Shown here: positions 13,401 through 28,400 of the stretch, piece by piece
Layout of the letters: each line of letters opens with the position of its first letter
How positions within the stretch are numbered: the first letter of the stretch is position 1
Assembly (NCBI RefSeq): GCF_021155765.1
Contig: NC_060106.1
Location: forward strand, 13,666,031-13,730,030
Reading direction: 5' to 3'
Length of the DNA: 64,000 nt
From: Diprion similis
Lineage: Eukaryota > Arthropoda > Insecta > Hymenoptera > Diprionidae
Made by a program: the position numbers and the translations under genes
Notes under the pieces: model-generated
What the model saw: the letters and a program-made list of their open reading frames with translations, nothing else
Databases searched by the model: none
What the model was told of the DNA's origin: nothing

Positions 13401-16400
13401 AAATCGCAATCAATATCAACTCTATTGGTAATGATATAAATTTTCCTTGATGGGAAAAAGTTACACCGCATGGTCAACCGCTTAATAGAGCAGCTTTATT
13501 ACTTTTATTACACACGCAACTGATACAACGAAGTCGCGGTCGGTAAGAAAATTCGCCCAACCAAGTGAAGAATGAGAAAGGTAAGAACACCAGTCGATGA
13601 CAAACTAAATCTGTATCAATTTTTTACAATTTTAGGCAATGAAATGATCAAAACCTTATTTGACATTCCGAATGATGTCAAATATTTTGCTTGCGTTTTG
13701 TATCAACTGGTATAATAGAGAAAGAATAGATTATCTGATCGTACATTCACTACGTTTTTATAAGCAGACTAATATTGTCCGATTTTCGTCTTACCTGCGA
13801 TTGATTTTCACTTCCAATATGATATCTCGTATAATTACACATACATTAGACACGAAATCAAATCTCTGTTCGATGCGGAGTTGCTATGTAAATTCTATCT
13901 GAAATAATTCCGGATCAAGACTATGTATTGTGGTTTTGCTACGAAGTCCGATTGTGCGAATAAGGTCTGGAGGTAACCACACTGAAGGTTGATAATTATA
14001 ATTATCACGTGACATGTCGGTTAAGCTGCTGGTTTAAATTAAGCAGTAATAATACTAAGAAATGTCCATTAAATTTCGCTATTGTGTCGTTTATTTTTAC
14101 ATGTCATTATCTTCTTCCCACTTGATTTACTAAACATGCCTGCAGTTGAACCTCGTCGGAAACTGAGAATGAGTCAATAAAAAATACAACTGATGAAATT
14201 AGACACTTGGAGCGTATAAATGGATATGAAAGTTTGTTTTAAATATAGAATTCAATGCTCCTATCAGCGTGGTTTTTCTGCTTAATGTTTACAATCACTT
14301 AACTTGTTATTTTTATACTCATCACGAAACGTTAGCCCATGGAGGAAAAAGGCTGATTAACTACGCGGCAGACGCGGCGATGGTTCGAATCATTAGTTTA
14401 AATCATCGCTCGCATAGTTTCATTAAAGAGTCGTTAAAATAAATCCGATATAATTAATAACCGACGATGAGACTACAGCAGGCGACCGCGCGTTGTCATC
14501 ATCTCTTATTGTTAGGCTAAAGCTGAAAAAACGCAGGGTGACCAAAAATCCAGTTGCTGGACCGCTCCGCGAGATGTTTATAATAATCGGCAAAATTTCT
14601 CGCCACCTAATCAAATTCCTTCGGAAATTATCGTTCCGCATACACGGCGTTGTATTGCAGTTTGCAGGCCGCACTTTGCAGGCATATGTGAAAAGATATG
14701 ATGGAAAAGGAGGTAAATAAGCGAAAAAATGCAAATTGCGCAAGACAAACTTGCAATCACCGCATTACCATGTAATACATAGGTGTACCTATGTGTTATA
14801 CCAGCTACGGCGTGTATAAGCAGCAGCGCTAACGATGACAGCCAACGCAGATTGCGGTCTTTGCCCGGTATGGAAAAACCGCATCAGGAAGGGGAAGGAA
14901 AGCGGGGAGAGGACAATGCCGGCCGGCTGGCTGGTTATGTTCCTTACGGCAAAAGTCACAGCCGAGCTAATATTGCGACCCAGTACGTGTCCGACTGGCA
15001 GTTATTCGGTACCGCACCCGCCTCCTTCTAACTAATACACGTGTCAGATACAAGAGTGAGTCGCGCCACTGATCCAAATTATCTCGCAAATTATCCCGCG
15101 GAAAAGTGAGCCTTAAAAAAAAAAAAGGTTAAAGAAACTGATGGTGACCATACCGCGAAGATTATAGGAAGAATCGCGGTGCAAATGGAAGAAAGTTGAT
15201 TAGAACTGTTCTAATTGTTTATTCTCTCGGAATGAAATTTTGACGTACACCCTTCCTGCTGGATAAAAAAAAGTAACCAAACAACTAAATTTCGTTTGAA
15301 GGGTTCCGCGCGTCACGGTAAAAGAGGGCAAATTTTTTATCTCCCGCAATGTTTCCATCGCTCTCTTAGTAGCGTATAATAAGTACGTCATTCGTCCTGT
15401 GCGGGTAAAATCGCCGCACATCGCGTGAACGCGATTCGTCGACGGAACGACCATCGTCGCCGCCGCGCATGGCAAACGGTCTTCAGTGAGCATCGTGAGG
15501 CGTTCACCATGGCCGTCGCGGCCGCGAATCTAGGGCGTTGCGGCTTGTGACGAGAGCCGGGGGCCAAGCAAATCACGTCGACTCGCGACTCGCACTTGAG
15601 AGGAGTTTGTGCGTTAGATACATCGGCAAGATAAAAGAAAAGGAAGAAACGAAAAACGCCCGTCATTGTCCCGAAGCATCGTCTTCGGCGAGGTGAAAGG
15701 GAGCAAGTTAGAAAGAAGGATAGAAATAAGGAAAGAAAGATCACCCGCGGCGGTCGTTGTTGAGCTCGTGAACGAGAGAGGCTAGATAGTCAGGACTCGC
15801 TTTTCGTACGACGTACATGCATATAGATATTGAACATTATTTTAAAAATAGAACGCCGTTCGTTCGGCCCTACGCTGCCTGCTGCTAGACCTCTTCCTGC
15901 CCGCCACCTCAGTCATCGACGCCCGCTCGCACCGACGCTCTACGCTTCCTATACTCGTAGCTCTACACCTAGCCGAACTACGATCATCCTACATACCGGG
16001 ACCTCAAACGCTTCGTACCTATATACCAATTGAATCCTTCGGGTAGCGAGCAACGCGTCGGGATGCGCGCCTTTCACAGAAACGCGGCCGCCACCGCCAC
16101 CGCCGCTGCGGCCTCCGGCCAACGTTTCGTGCCCCAGTAACGGCCAGAACAAGGACGACGATTTTCGGCCCGGCTCTCGACGCCCAGTCAGTGTACCGGA
16201 GTTATTTCACCGCTCGAGACGAGGCACCACGTGTCTCTGTCATTCATTCCTCGTTGCGGAGGATCGCGGTTAAGAATCGTCGACAAACTGGAAAAGATTT
16301 GTGTTAACGTGAAGAGTGGACGGTCAACGTCAACGAGTGTCATGGAGTCGGTCAGGGACTTGAAGAGGATCCTGTACGAGAGAACGGAGGCCCTTCGACG

Positions 16401-19400
16401 GAGAGACGAGGCCGTCGAGGCCCTTGAGAAGGCCCTCGATGAGCGAGACGACACTATTCGGTATCTCCAGAATGAGATCGACAAGTTTCGACAGATCGTC
16501 GAGTATAGCATGTCCTCTGGGCCCCTCAGGCCTGGGCAGAGGCCCAAAAGACAGGCCATCTCCGCCGAACCCATAAGGAAAGACTCCAGGCCCATTGCCA
16601 AGTTCAGCAAACCCCAAAGGTATAATTGACGAGCGAAAGACCGAAAGCGCCGGTTTTTTACCGATCATGTTTTTGAATCGACGCGGTGACAATGCCGGCC
16701 GCCGGTACACTAGATCCCTGCAATTTGTCGCACTGTTTGAACTATGCTGTTCATTTATCTTATGACGCATTCTTTGGCCCTTTATTATATCATATATCGC
16801 TTCGATGCTGCGGACGGTGGCTTTTCTTACTTGGGAAATCGCGCAATCGCGTATTTTCCTCGCTATATACGAGGATATCGGAGTTGCATACAAATGCGAC
16901 GCTGCGGAAATTTTTTCGGAACGGGATATCGCGATCTGCTGACGCAGACGACGTCGCTGTGCCCGTACATATCCGATTTTGCGGCGCTTCCGTTGACGTC
17001 TATATCGCATAATGCGAATACTAAACCGCGATTGTTATCTGAACAATACTTATACTCTCACCGATATTAGGTTATCATACATCATGTGTAAATATTTATT
17101 TATACATATAATACATTCTTCTTTCTTCATATTCGTTATGTCTAACGAGCTTTTCTTTTTAATGTCGGGAATGTCATGACGATAGTATAACGATGATGGT
17201 AGTAAGAACGAAAAACACTTGCATAGCTACATTTAACAGCACAAGGTAAATCGAAAAGTTTACAAATAATACTTGAAGCATGCGACCAACAAACCCAACG
17301 TTTCGTGGACATAATAACATACCTACTTATATGTGATTTCTTTTTTTCGTCTTATTCTTTCTTCATCTCGAGCGGTTCTATTCGCTCATAGACACTTCAC
17401 CGCAGGCTCTTCAAGGCTGCTAACATGAGTATCTCTTTATAAGAATATAGGCATGAGTGTATGTATATATAGCTATGCCGAGTGTCTCCGATGGCGTAAT
17501 ATATTAACGAGCAAATGTATCCGTGCGGAGTCCATTTAAGGACTATTAAATGCGAAAATCACGTAAACTCAACGCACATGGATTTCGCGAATGATCTATG
17601 ACGCCATCGCGTTCTATCGGTCTTAATATAAGCGAATGTATTATACGTACAAGTGGATATAATGGAAAGAAGGGGGGGGGGGAAATTATGTAGGGTCTGC
17701 ATTTTTTGTATCAGCAAAATTAAAAAATTTTTACTAGCAATTATTTAGTGATTAATGAAAATCACAAATCATTAAAATTATCTGACAAAGTTTTTCTTGA
17801 TAGACGTTTTCGGAGAATATTATAGACTTGCGAAAGAAATGAACTCCTGTTCACGCTTTTATCCTCTATGGGGAAAATGCTCATTTGTTTTCTGAAATTT
17901 CGACGAAATCTGTAAAAGAAAGTCGTTACAGATCAGATATTTGTTATAAACGTTGGCGATCATAGAATCGCACGTAATCGGACGCGATCGAAATTTATAA
18001 AAAATAAAACACTTCCAAGTGCAGATTACGCTGTTTGCTTAATTGAGATTCGAATTCATTCGGCTGTACTACCAAACGTATAATAACTGCAATTTAATAC
18101 GTTTACACGGTGGCGCGTATACGACAAACATGAAATACTCGCAAGGCAATAATAAGAGTGGCGTGTCTCGAAGTTTTTTTTTAGAAACCTTCTGTCAGTT
18201 GTTGGCGTGCTGGATTAAAACATTCTTATTGGACGGATGTAGATTTTTGCGCAAGTCTTTGTTCAAAATCACGTAAAATTATACCGTGGCTGGGATCCTT
18301 TCATTTTCTTTCTTTGACTTTTTTTTTCCTTTTTCCCACAAGAAGCTAGATTACAATCGCCCGGTATTATATCTATATTGTACCCCGATCATCGAAACTC
18401 TTCACGATCGGTGGACCGCCTAAATTGCAGCTCCGCGCGAAACTTGATATCCTGAAAAAAAAAAATATTGAACCTGCTTGTTTATTCATTTAATCTGGAG
18501 AGATCGCTGTGTTTATTCCTGGCATATATCCGTAGTTATATACACACTTTCACACACACGCACGCACACACACACACACACACAATGTGTAGTGGTTAGT
18601 CTTTCCGGGCAATGATAAGCGTCTATAATTAACTAGAGTATGCTAGAGAAACGAAAAATTGCCGCGTAAGAGGTCGTTGAGTGATAACCGCAGAAGCATA
18701 AATTACGTATCGGTATATACATATATATCCATCGTCATCTAGTTTCTCAACATCTCAAACGTCCGCGTACTTGTATTATTATACATATTCGTAGGTTCAT
18801 GAAAAACGCAATGCTACATACGCAGGACTCGAGTTTCGAAACAATTCTCACGTATACCATGACTCGGTTTATAACCTACCTACTGTGCATGCATGGGACT
18901 TTCATAATTACGATATTCATTTCCCCCCGCTTTGCGTTTAATATTATAGAGAGTCCAGGTCAGGCAAGGGATTCAAGGACGTGCTGTGAAAATTTTGAAA
19001 ACTATCTGAAATCTCCAGAAACGAGTTTATTGTTCGCAGTAAAGCGTGTCGGGTATTGTGAAGTATTAACGTCTCGCATTATGTCCCTGAAACCGCCTGC
19101 AAGGAACTTTGCATACGGTAGTTTGATTTGGTTTTCTAAATAAAGTGCTGATAGTAGAAAAAAAAAATTACCAAGTTTAAGAAATTAATACAGTTTTTAT
19201 AAAAATATCTTAGATTCTTTGAACTAGAAAAGAGAAAGTAATTAGGTAAGATACCGATTAGCGGCGATTGAGTCTTAAAGAAAGCCTGCAACTTTCGTTA
19301 AATGTTGCGAATTCATCGCTGTGCTTATCATACGCAGATCGGCACATATATTATTTGCGAGTTCAGTATTTTAATTCTTGCCAATTAATTATACGGATCG

Positions 19401-22400
19401 CGATCGAGAGACGGTACTTGACTTCAATGATAAAAGACTTTAAAATCGATCTAAGGTATCGCGATCGCGAACGACATCTACCTCCACCTTGTACATCCTC
19501 CGTTAGTAAACTGCAAGCTGCATAAAAATAGACTGCATGGCGTGCATCACACTTTGATTTTCACTCTTCGACTTTCACTACTAGAACAGGATGATTCATT
19601 CTATTCAGTGAGCACGATCATCGTGTGCCAATGCAAGCGTGTAATGTATTTGCACGACACATTGATCATCGCGAATTCAATAGTTTCGTTTTCTTCGTTT
19701 CAACACAAGATTATTGGAACAGGTGGTGACAAACCGTCCTTGCAAGGACGCCGATTCTTTGGTAACGGTGCGATTGATTATAAATTTACTTGCTTACCTA
19801 TTTACTTACTTACTTACTTACTTGTGGCAACAGCTCGCAGCGTCTATTCAACCGAGTCCGTATCGTCGGGCCCCCCCTTTCGATACGTCCGACTAAAATC
19901 GCGGGCCCCACTACCTGCTGCATACTTACAGCTGGTGCGCAGGCGTGTTTCGCGCCAGCTTTTCATGGCTCTCAATTTCGATGTCGATAGGGACTTGAAG
20001 GTTGCCGGTGAAATGAAGGAATGAAACCAATAGTGGGCAGGAAAGGAAACGAACTGAAAATGAAAAAGGACTAGCTGTACGTATGGTGTAGGTCTTCCGT
20101 GATGTGCAGGTATAACGCGATGGTAGGACTCGTTTTGCACGAGTCTTTCATGCTTCATGTTTACACATTTTTTTTTCATTCCAATTTTCAAACTATGGAA
20201 TTGAAATTACTGAATTTAGTTTTTTTTTAATCGCCAAGGTCAGATAAATATCTGTGAAAACATAAAAGTGCTTTTTATGTTTTCAATATTCATGTAGGGT
20301 GATTACCTGTGGAATTACGTTGTACATAATTAGATATAAGCCTCTATATTACAATGCACTAAGAATTGTTCAAAAGTTTTCTTGATTTTAATAAGTTGAA
20401 GCTTTCAAAGTTTTCCTCGAATATGACTAACCGACCGAAGGTTTCATGATTCGAATAATCGAAATGTAACCTTAACCGATTCATTTGTTTCCTCTTTCGT
20501 GAATGATAAGTGTTTATGTATAAAGTACATGCACAGTGTAAGGTATTGTGTTTAAAAGCAAGCCACGCATACTTTGTTAAATAAACTCCAGGCAAGCGTG
20601 CTGTCTCAACGGAGCTACTAAAGATACTTGAGAATTAAGAACCAATTAAACGTGATGTCGCTTCTGCCGCAGCGGCAATTATTCGTGATTGTTAGTAATA
20701 AAACGGAGTTTTACAGCCGTGCTCGTGTGAAAAAAAAAGTCTATACCATCCGGAGTTTCGGGATGATAATAGTTACACCTTTACCTTTGCACATTACCAC
20801 ACATTATTATACACTTTTATTGCTCACTATGAAATGATACGAAATGTTGAATCTGATACGGCGTGTACAGACCGTATTATAAAGATTATTAAGAGATCAG
20901 ATATACCAACGGCAATACCTGTACTAGCATAATATCCATGGAGTATATCTCAATTACCAGAAGTAATATCTTAATGTTTTTTCATTCTTTTTATCATCAA
21001 GGTCACGCGAACTGATCAAGGCTGCGATTTTGGACAATGACTTTATGAAGAATCTGGAGCTCACCCAGATCCGGGAGATCGTTGACTGCATGTACCCCGT
21101 CACATTTCCGGCTGGATCGGTGATCATACGCGAAGGAGATGTCGGTTCCATCGTCTTCGTCATGGAGGGTGAGTTGTTATTAAATTCCGACGCTGATAGT
21201 ACAATCCATATCCATACGATCAGTGTCACTTTCAACGTCATTGAAAGAGAAAGGAACTGTGACTGCAGTCGTCGCACGGTTCTCTCAATACCTACCTTTA
21301 TTCGGGAACCTTGAAACCACCGCTGCAGTGCAGTATAGGTTATCACAATCTTTTTCTTGTGTCTCCAACTCTACCTTCACAGGACTTACATTGTACATCC
21401 ATGTATACTCGCGGCGTCGTTCGTTTGTGCATGTTCAGGGTATGCCGAACAATGTTTTAGAAAGATTCGGGTTGGCGGCCATTGGTGATCTTGAATTTGA
21501 AAATGAATCCTTGTGGTTCACAGTAACGAACAAACACATCTCCCTTCGAAGAGCTGAGCACTTCTCAATCATGCAAAGATGCGGGTTCATTCTTATAGAC
21601 GATACCAAAACGTTATTATAATTGGAACACTCGCGTGCAAAGGCAAATTAACGTTTCGCTTGCTGGATCATTGTTATTATTGTTATTACATACCTGCGCA
21701 GCCCGAGGAATGTGCAAGCACAATGCGGTGGAGCTTACCTGCGGTAATAACAGGCGAATCTCTCGTACCCATGCGGAAAACGACCGTGAGACTGAACACT
21801 GCACGCGGGACACCGTCTATATACAATATACGAGTACATTAATACATACACGTGTCGTTACCAGCGGATATTGAAGTACAACCAACTCGCCGAATGAGAA
21901 CCGCTGTCCTTTCTCTCTCGCGTTAGCGAGCGGCGAGTAGAGTAGCAGTGGGAGCTGGTGAATAGCCGGCCCCGTGGTGGCTGGAGAGGGTACGCGGGGC
22001 AGAGTGGGTCTTCGCGGGCGTAGTTTTCACCAGCCCCGGGTCCCTCCGTCAGTGAAGTCTATACGTGCCGAGAGGGCCCACACCATGTCCGGCATGGCAC
22101 AACCTGCAGCTCGTTGTCCTTGCCAGACTGACGGCTGACGGCTGACGCGGAGTGTAAGTCAACGTCAGCAGCTGCACCGTCAGCATCAGCGTCTTCGTTT
22201 ACAAGTTCTGTGAAACGACGACGGTTTTCAGTGAAATCGAGTTCCGAGGTCGCTTACACCGCGTGATGAGTCGAGATACGTTCGTTTCCTCGTTGTTTCC
22301 GAGCAATTCGAAAGTGAAATCATCCTTGGTCGTCGAACGTTTAGTATTCGGATTACAGTAGACGGAGTACAGTGTCTCTAGTGGTCTGCAGGTTCGTAAT

Positions 22401-25400
22401 CGCGTTCATGCTCGTGCGGACGACGTTTAAACTCGTTCGCTGATCACTGCAGGCAGACGGGCGTATCTTGCCGGTGAATTTTGAATAACCGTCTTTTGTG
22501 CACCGCGTATTCCTCCCACATCTAAATGTACCGCTAGTCGGTGGTTTGTTCGCTCCTTTTCGCCTGCCCGACTGCTTCTTGACTGCTTGGACTGCGCCCG
22601 CCTACGAGCTCCGGAGCAACGAGCCTGCTTCGCCGTTCTCGCTCTTGCAACTTGCACGACAGTGGACCTCGCGAATAACAAAGGAACTTGGACGATACTG
22701 CTATAAGGCGGCTGTCGGGACGCAACCGGATCTCTCCGCCTGACACGAGTCGACTCGCTGCTGCTGCTGCTGCTGCTGACGCTGGTGGTTCAGGTACCAT
22801 CCGACACTGTGATACGACATTTTGGAAGAGAGGTTGACGCAACCCACGCGGAACATGAAGGTCCGAAATTACCCGGGTCGCGCCGTCCTCGAGGACCCGG
22901 AGCTGCTCCTGGACCCGGATGCGACTCGAGGCCGCGCTATGGAACTACTGTACGAAGCCAGCTGGCGAGAGTGTGGCGTTAATTGGACTAACACCTCGAG
23001 AAGTTCGTCGGTGACACGCAATTCCGAGGGAGATGTTAGGCAACCGTACGCCAAGGTGATATCCCAGCTCGAAGGTGTTCTTGACGGTGATTCCGCATCC
23101 CCTGAACAACACCGTTCGCCCAGGTCGAGCAGCGAGCTCACCACCGACAGCGACGCTTCGGACAGTAGTCAGAGCAAGGGGACCAGGACTAATGGGAACG
23201 GGAATGGCCAGGGTGGATTCTTGATTCCTAGACCCAGACTTATCGTGCCTGTTCACACCTACGCAAGGAGAAGACGGACCGGTGCTCCTCCTGCGAGAAG
23301 ACGTCCCCATCAGGAACGCGAAGGTATCGGGAAACGGGATGGGCCGTAATTTTTAATGCGCGGCTTTCGTTTCATTGGTAGTAGCAGTAGTGGTAGTAGT
23401 AATAGTAGAAGTAGTATTCGTATTAATGGTAGTAGTAGTAGTGGTGGATCATGATGAAGTTTGTTTGGACGGGGATGCGCGTTATACGAAGACGACGACG
23501 ATGACACGGGATGGGAGATGGGCTGGCCTAGTGCCAGTTTCAATTTTATCATCCCGCGTCAAGTTTAAGATCCTCCAATTACTTGTATGTCAAATAGAAA
23601 ATGAGTGATAAATTTTGATGAAAAAAAACTCTGGAGAAGACACGGAGAGTTTTTTGATCTTGGGATCAATGATTTTAAATCGATAAATTCACGCGGGCAG
23701 GTCAGTCAAACGGTAGAGAGCGGGAAATATTTTACAAGGTGAAATCGGTAAACAGCTCGACAATTTTATAGGTTGATTTGTGAAAATTTCTTATATTATA
23801 GTCGATGAATAGTCAAATTTATTCCAAACTGCAGGTATATATACAACATATATCTGTTGCACCATTTAGGTAAAGTCGTTAGCTGCCCAAACTCATTACA
23901 GACGGCGAAAGTAGGAAGAACTTCGCAGCGTTAAATATAAAAAAGTATGAAAGAGTATGTAGAAAAATATGCTTGCTTTTTATTCTCAAGTACAACGCAT
24001 GTGGCACATACATTTTCATATAAATCAGAAAGATTCGTGAAATATGTGTCGTGTTTGAGAAAAAAACTTGGAAGAAACGAAAATAATCGACTCAACTAAA
24101 GGCCAGAGTTCACGGATCATCTTTCAATATAATTTGCGTTCCTCGCGAGAATATGGAATACCTTTAAACCGGTTGACGATTTTTTCAACCATACCGATTG
24201 GTTTCAAAGCCTTAGAATTCATCCAGTCACCTGCTCGTTACCGCCATTTTATATTATGTGCAGGTATATACACGAGGTGAATCAAAGTATTCGTCATATG
24301 AAGAATCTGATCGACAGCTGCTCGGATTTTACGGTCATTTGCAGGTTTTCGCTTGTTAGAAATGACTTCTTATATGCAGTGGTCATTTGCAACTTTCGGT
24401 ACTATATATGTAGAAAGGTATTTGAAAGTTTTGAAATCGAAAGTTGACATCCTGTGCAGGTATACTTCATAAATTTCTCTGATTATTATCTTTTCAAATT
24501 TAATCGATCTAAAAAAACGATGAGTTCGCATCCCGCGAATGTGACTCTTACGATATCGACGTACTCTATACGTGACCGAGGTGCAATTGGCATCAGGTAC
24601 GCGAAAAACGCCGCGGGTTACACAATGCATCGAAGTTTTTGGTTGCGGGAGAAGGAAACGACGTGTGGTCAAAATAGTTCATGTCGTCGGAAGCGCGTCA
24701 ATTACTTTTCGAAAACAGGAAGTAAAAATGTGATGAAATTTCTTTCGAAACGTGTAGCCACTTCCGGCTCATGAACCGACTCAAACTGGGTTTTCACCCT
24801 CCCCCCTCCCCTCTCTTTGTCTTCTCTCTGGTTTTTCTTTTTTATTTTCATCCCGAGTATTAAGAGGCACTCAACCTCAACTTTTATACCCTGTATTTTA
24901 AAGTTTTCAACTCTTTGTACGAACCGTAACAACGCGGGTTCAACGGTATCATAAAGTCGGTCACAAGCCGCGTGTTACATGCAAGCGGTGAACTCTTTGT
25001 TCGGTTACATGTATTATGTACGTTACTTCGTCGTCATGCTAGGCTGTCTACGGTTCTTCAACATCCTGCAGAGCCATGGTATACCGGATAAGCGGAGCAT
25101 GCTTGAAAAATTTTCATCCTCATCCTCCTCCTCCTCCTTCTTCTCCTCCACCTCCTCCTTCTCGTAACCCTCTTTCGGTGCAGGGTCACGACTTTGTAAT
25201 CGTGCAAGCGTATATATAAAAAAGACGTAGCCAAAACTTTAATGCAACAGAATTTACGTCATATGTTAGACAAGATCGTTTCGGACTTTTTGTTTCTGCA
25301 TCGCGTCTGCATTATCTCTCGAGTAAAATAAGTACTGTGTTTCGTTTTCTTTTTCATTTTTGTTTTTATACCATACAGTTTCACAAGCCTTACAAGTTTC

Positions 25401-28400
25401 TCAGGTTTTTTTTTTTTTTTTTTGTATCCGTGTTCCTTGTTTTGTTCTATCAGATAAAGAAAAGTCGCTCGACCTACAATGATACGGCATCACATATCAC
25501 GTATTTCCTGCGTGGAAAAAATGATGCAGTGACTTAATTCCACCACTCTGGTTGAAGATTATATAATTATATGCATTCACGGAAAGAAATCAGATTCATC
25601 GTTGCTCGAGCTTTACTTTAGTCTTTAGGAAAGATCCTTGGGTTAGAGACAATTATGACAATTATACTCGGTACCGCAAGAGGATAACTTTAATTAGCAA
25701 ATTCAATGTAATTTTTTTTTCCTCTCAGTTTTCTTTGTACAAAATAAGAAGCTTACTTGCCGGATTGTATGATGTTCAGTTCATCGTATAGAAGCAATTT
25801 TAACAAAGTATCTCGGCCTGAAGCGAGCAAAATTCCTATCATTCCGACCTCGTATCTATTTTCTTAATGATCAGACACTCCAGTTGCTCTTTTTAAAAAC
25901 ACTCCTTATCGCAGAATGCATGATTAAAGTATTCAGTTTGATGAAAAAGCACGAATAAAAGGGAGAAAAAAATTAAAAAAAGAACGCAAAGAAAATAACG
26001 TTACGTGTCCCCTAGATCACGGCTCTCGATAAATTGCACAATACCCAGAGCGATATATGTATATTCAGATCCTGTGCCCACGAGGTTATTCGATAAATCT
26101 TTCAAACCAGCGTACGTAACTCATGTATAATAATATCCCTGCAAACTTGCAGAGCTGTCAACGTTCCGAACCGATCTGAAAGTAAGAATAAAAATGATGT
26201 TTGAAAAAAAAAAAAAAAAAAAAAAAAAAAACATGTGATATCAAGTTAACTTGTATCGTCGTCGACGATGAGGCACAGGCGTCACTCGAGATCTGGACGG
26301 GTCAGATTACTCTCGACTTTGTCGCATGGAGGAGCTTGCAGTATAAACGCTGAGGTATGGACAGGAGCCCTTGCTCTCCAATCTCCAATCTGGACTTTGC
26401 TTCCTTCTTTCTCTGTCGTTTTCCCTTCTCCCGCTCTCTCTCTTTCGCTCTGTCTGGTAACCAGTTCGACGGCTCCAGAGAACAATTGAATTTGCCGGAC
26501 AACGGGTCTACTGCCGACGCGTTTATATTCGTCAGGCGTGTCGCCTTCGGCTTTGAACGGGGTGAGCGAGCTGAAAAAGAACGATGCATGGCATACCGTT
26601 CGTGTAATGTAAGTATGATAGCCGTGTCGTGTGTGCGCGGGGCGCAGAGTGCAAAAAATCGGATGATTTGCAATCCGTTGGTATCTCTGACCGTTAGGCT
26701 ACGCACGTGATAGTGCAGAGAGGGAAGAAATATCGAGAGAATGAGGTAGGCATGAGGAAATGAATCGATTAGTTTCTTTTTAACGGGAAGTTGGAATAAT
26801 CGTTGGCTTTACGGTTTGGCCAACCAACCATCGTTATCCGTCATCGTTCGTGTCACGGTGATCTGTAATGTACTGTACACACCACGTACATATACATCAT
26901 ATACACTTACTTACAATTAGTGGTTGCCTTGGAGCAGCTGTAGGTACACCTAGTGCAGGAGATTTGCTCGCCGACACGCTTAACTCGGGAAAACGTATCT
27001 TCCGGTGGAGTGTGAGGCCGAGAAGATCACCAGATGTGACTAATCGCGACTAAATCCGTCTCTTACGAATAGTTGTATGTATACCTGTAAAGCAGTATAT
27101 CCTTGGAAGAATCGCGCCATGCAGCATCGAAACCGGTTGATATTAAAAATGAACCTTGAACCGCTAATTCGTACTCACCAGTATCGCTGCAGGTGAATGC
27201 AGTCACGTATTTATTATTAGCTGCTGTTTTCGATTGTGTCGCGGGAGCGGAGAAATTCTTTTTTAACGATTGCCCAAATTAGCGGTTAAATTTTTGCCAT
27301 TTGTTTTTTCTTCTTCCCTTTTTTGCGAACGATTATATTATATTTATGTGCGCTAATGTTGTATAGGTATATATATATATAGAGAGAGATTGGCGCGAAT
27401 GTGATTATGCATACTCGTCGCGTGTAGATAAATAATAAACTATTACGTACGTGTATGAGTAAATTCGTTCGTGTCGCGGTTAAATTTACCGTAAATTTAT
27501 TCATCGTTATAATATTCTGATTTTCTGCTGCGTTATAAAGTATGTGTGTATAAATCTTACAGGCAACGGATCGATACATCCAGTATTCATCGCGAGTAAT
27601 TAGCGCCTCTAATTCCGAGGCCAGTTTTAGTAATACATGCGTATGCAGTCAAATTTCGGTTTAACCAAACCGAAGCATGAGTTCCCATACACATTCTGTA
27701 TATGTGTAAGAGTTGTAAAAAAATTAATCGATTTTCGTAGCGGGCAGAATTCTTGTTGCTTCCACGTGTACGTATGGTTAGTTAGTTTTTGCTACCGCAG
27801 CCATCTAGACGAACCTATAACTTATACTCGAGTTACCGTGCATCACTTTTGTGTTCTGCAATATACTTTGATCGAGCGATGACGTTTAATTATATAGAAG
27901 CTACCGGTTCAGCGCCGTATATAAAATTGCAGGATAGCCATGAAATAATAGTATATTGTATAACAAGGAGGCAAACTCTGTATTTTCGGGCCGATCGTAA
28001 ATTTGCAATATCAGTTGTATGTGAGACAAAGTCGAATATTGCAAATACGCCAGGCGAAAAGCTGTACCCTTTTTATTGAACACGATTCTTTATATAACAA
28101 GAGAATTCTCCGCGTTTTTTACGCAGCACGAAAGTGAGGTTAGAGTCGCGCAACGTTAGATTTGTTCGCATCAGCGCATGCGCGCAGTACAGAAAAGAAC
28201 GCTCTTAACTCCTAGGACTTAAAAGTGGTCTTATCTGTACTCCGTGCATCCGCATTCGCAGACTCACTCTACCGTCATAGCAACGAGGTCTTTCTGTACG
28301 AAAAACACGCACAGAAAAACGCGTGAAACATGCTCGCGTTATATAAATACATATATTTTCTCTCTTCCCGCGGCTTGTTACGTGTAGAACATAACTACTT

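Larger units (their letters stand above)
10414..16187 (+). other. for intron between exons 1A and 1B
   Basis: Begins 58 bases before a 23-base C tract. It includes a GC-rich, CpG-rich stretch (about 10500-12500) with a CTA/ATT triplet repeat and CRE/E-box sites, and then AT-rich sequence. The open frame at 11930-12520 (196 codons) is Arg/Ser/Cys-rich and not recognised; I read it as a composition effect. Confidence 0.6.
16620..21001 (+). other. for intron between exon 1B and exon 2
   Basis: AT-rich intron with an 11-base G run (17672-17682), a CA microsatellite (18551-18584) and a TTAC tetranucleotide repeat (19787-19823). No coding exon was recognised. Confidence 0.6.

Noticed and set aside
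16330-17010. 226-codon minus-strand open frame overlapping for exon 1B
   Set aside because: It is the antisense shadow of a real coding exon; the plus frame has conserved PKG sequence and proper splice phase.
19542-20024. 160-codon plus-strand open frame
   Set aside because: It crosses a TTAC tetranucleotide repeat and has no recognisable sequence.
26204-26231. A28 tract as the tail of a retroposed gene
   Set aside because: No retroelement or processed-gene sequence was recognised upstream and no target duplication was seen.
26302-26710. Overlapping 117- and 134-codon frames on both strands
   Set aside because: They mirror each other in a locally GC-rich stretch and match nothing; neither has splice sites in phase with for.
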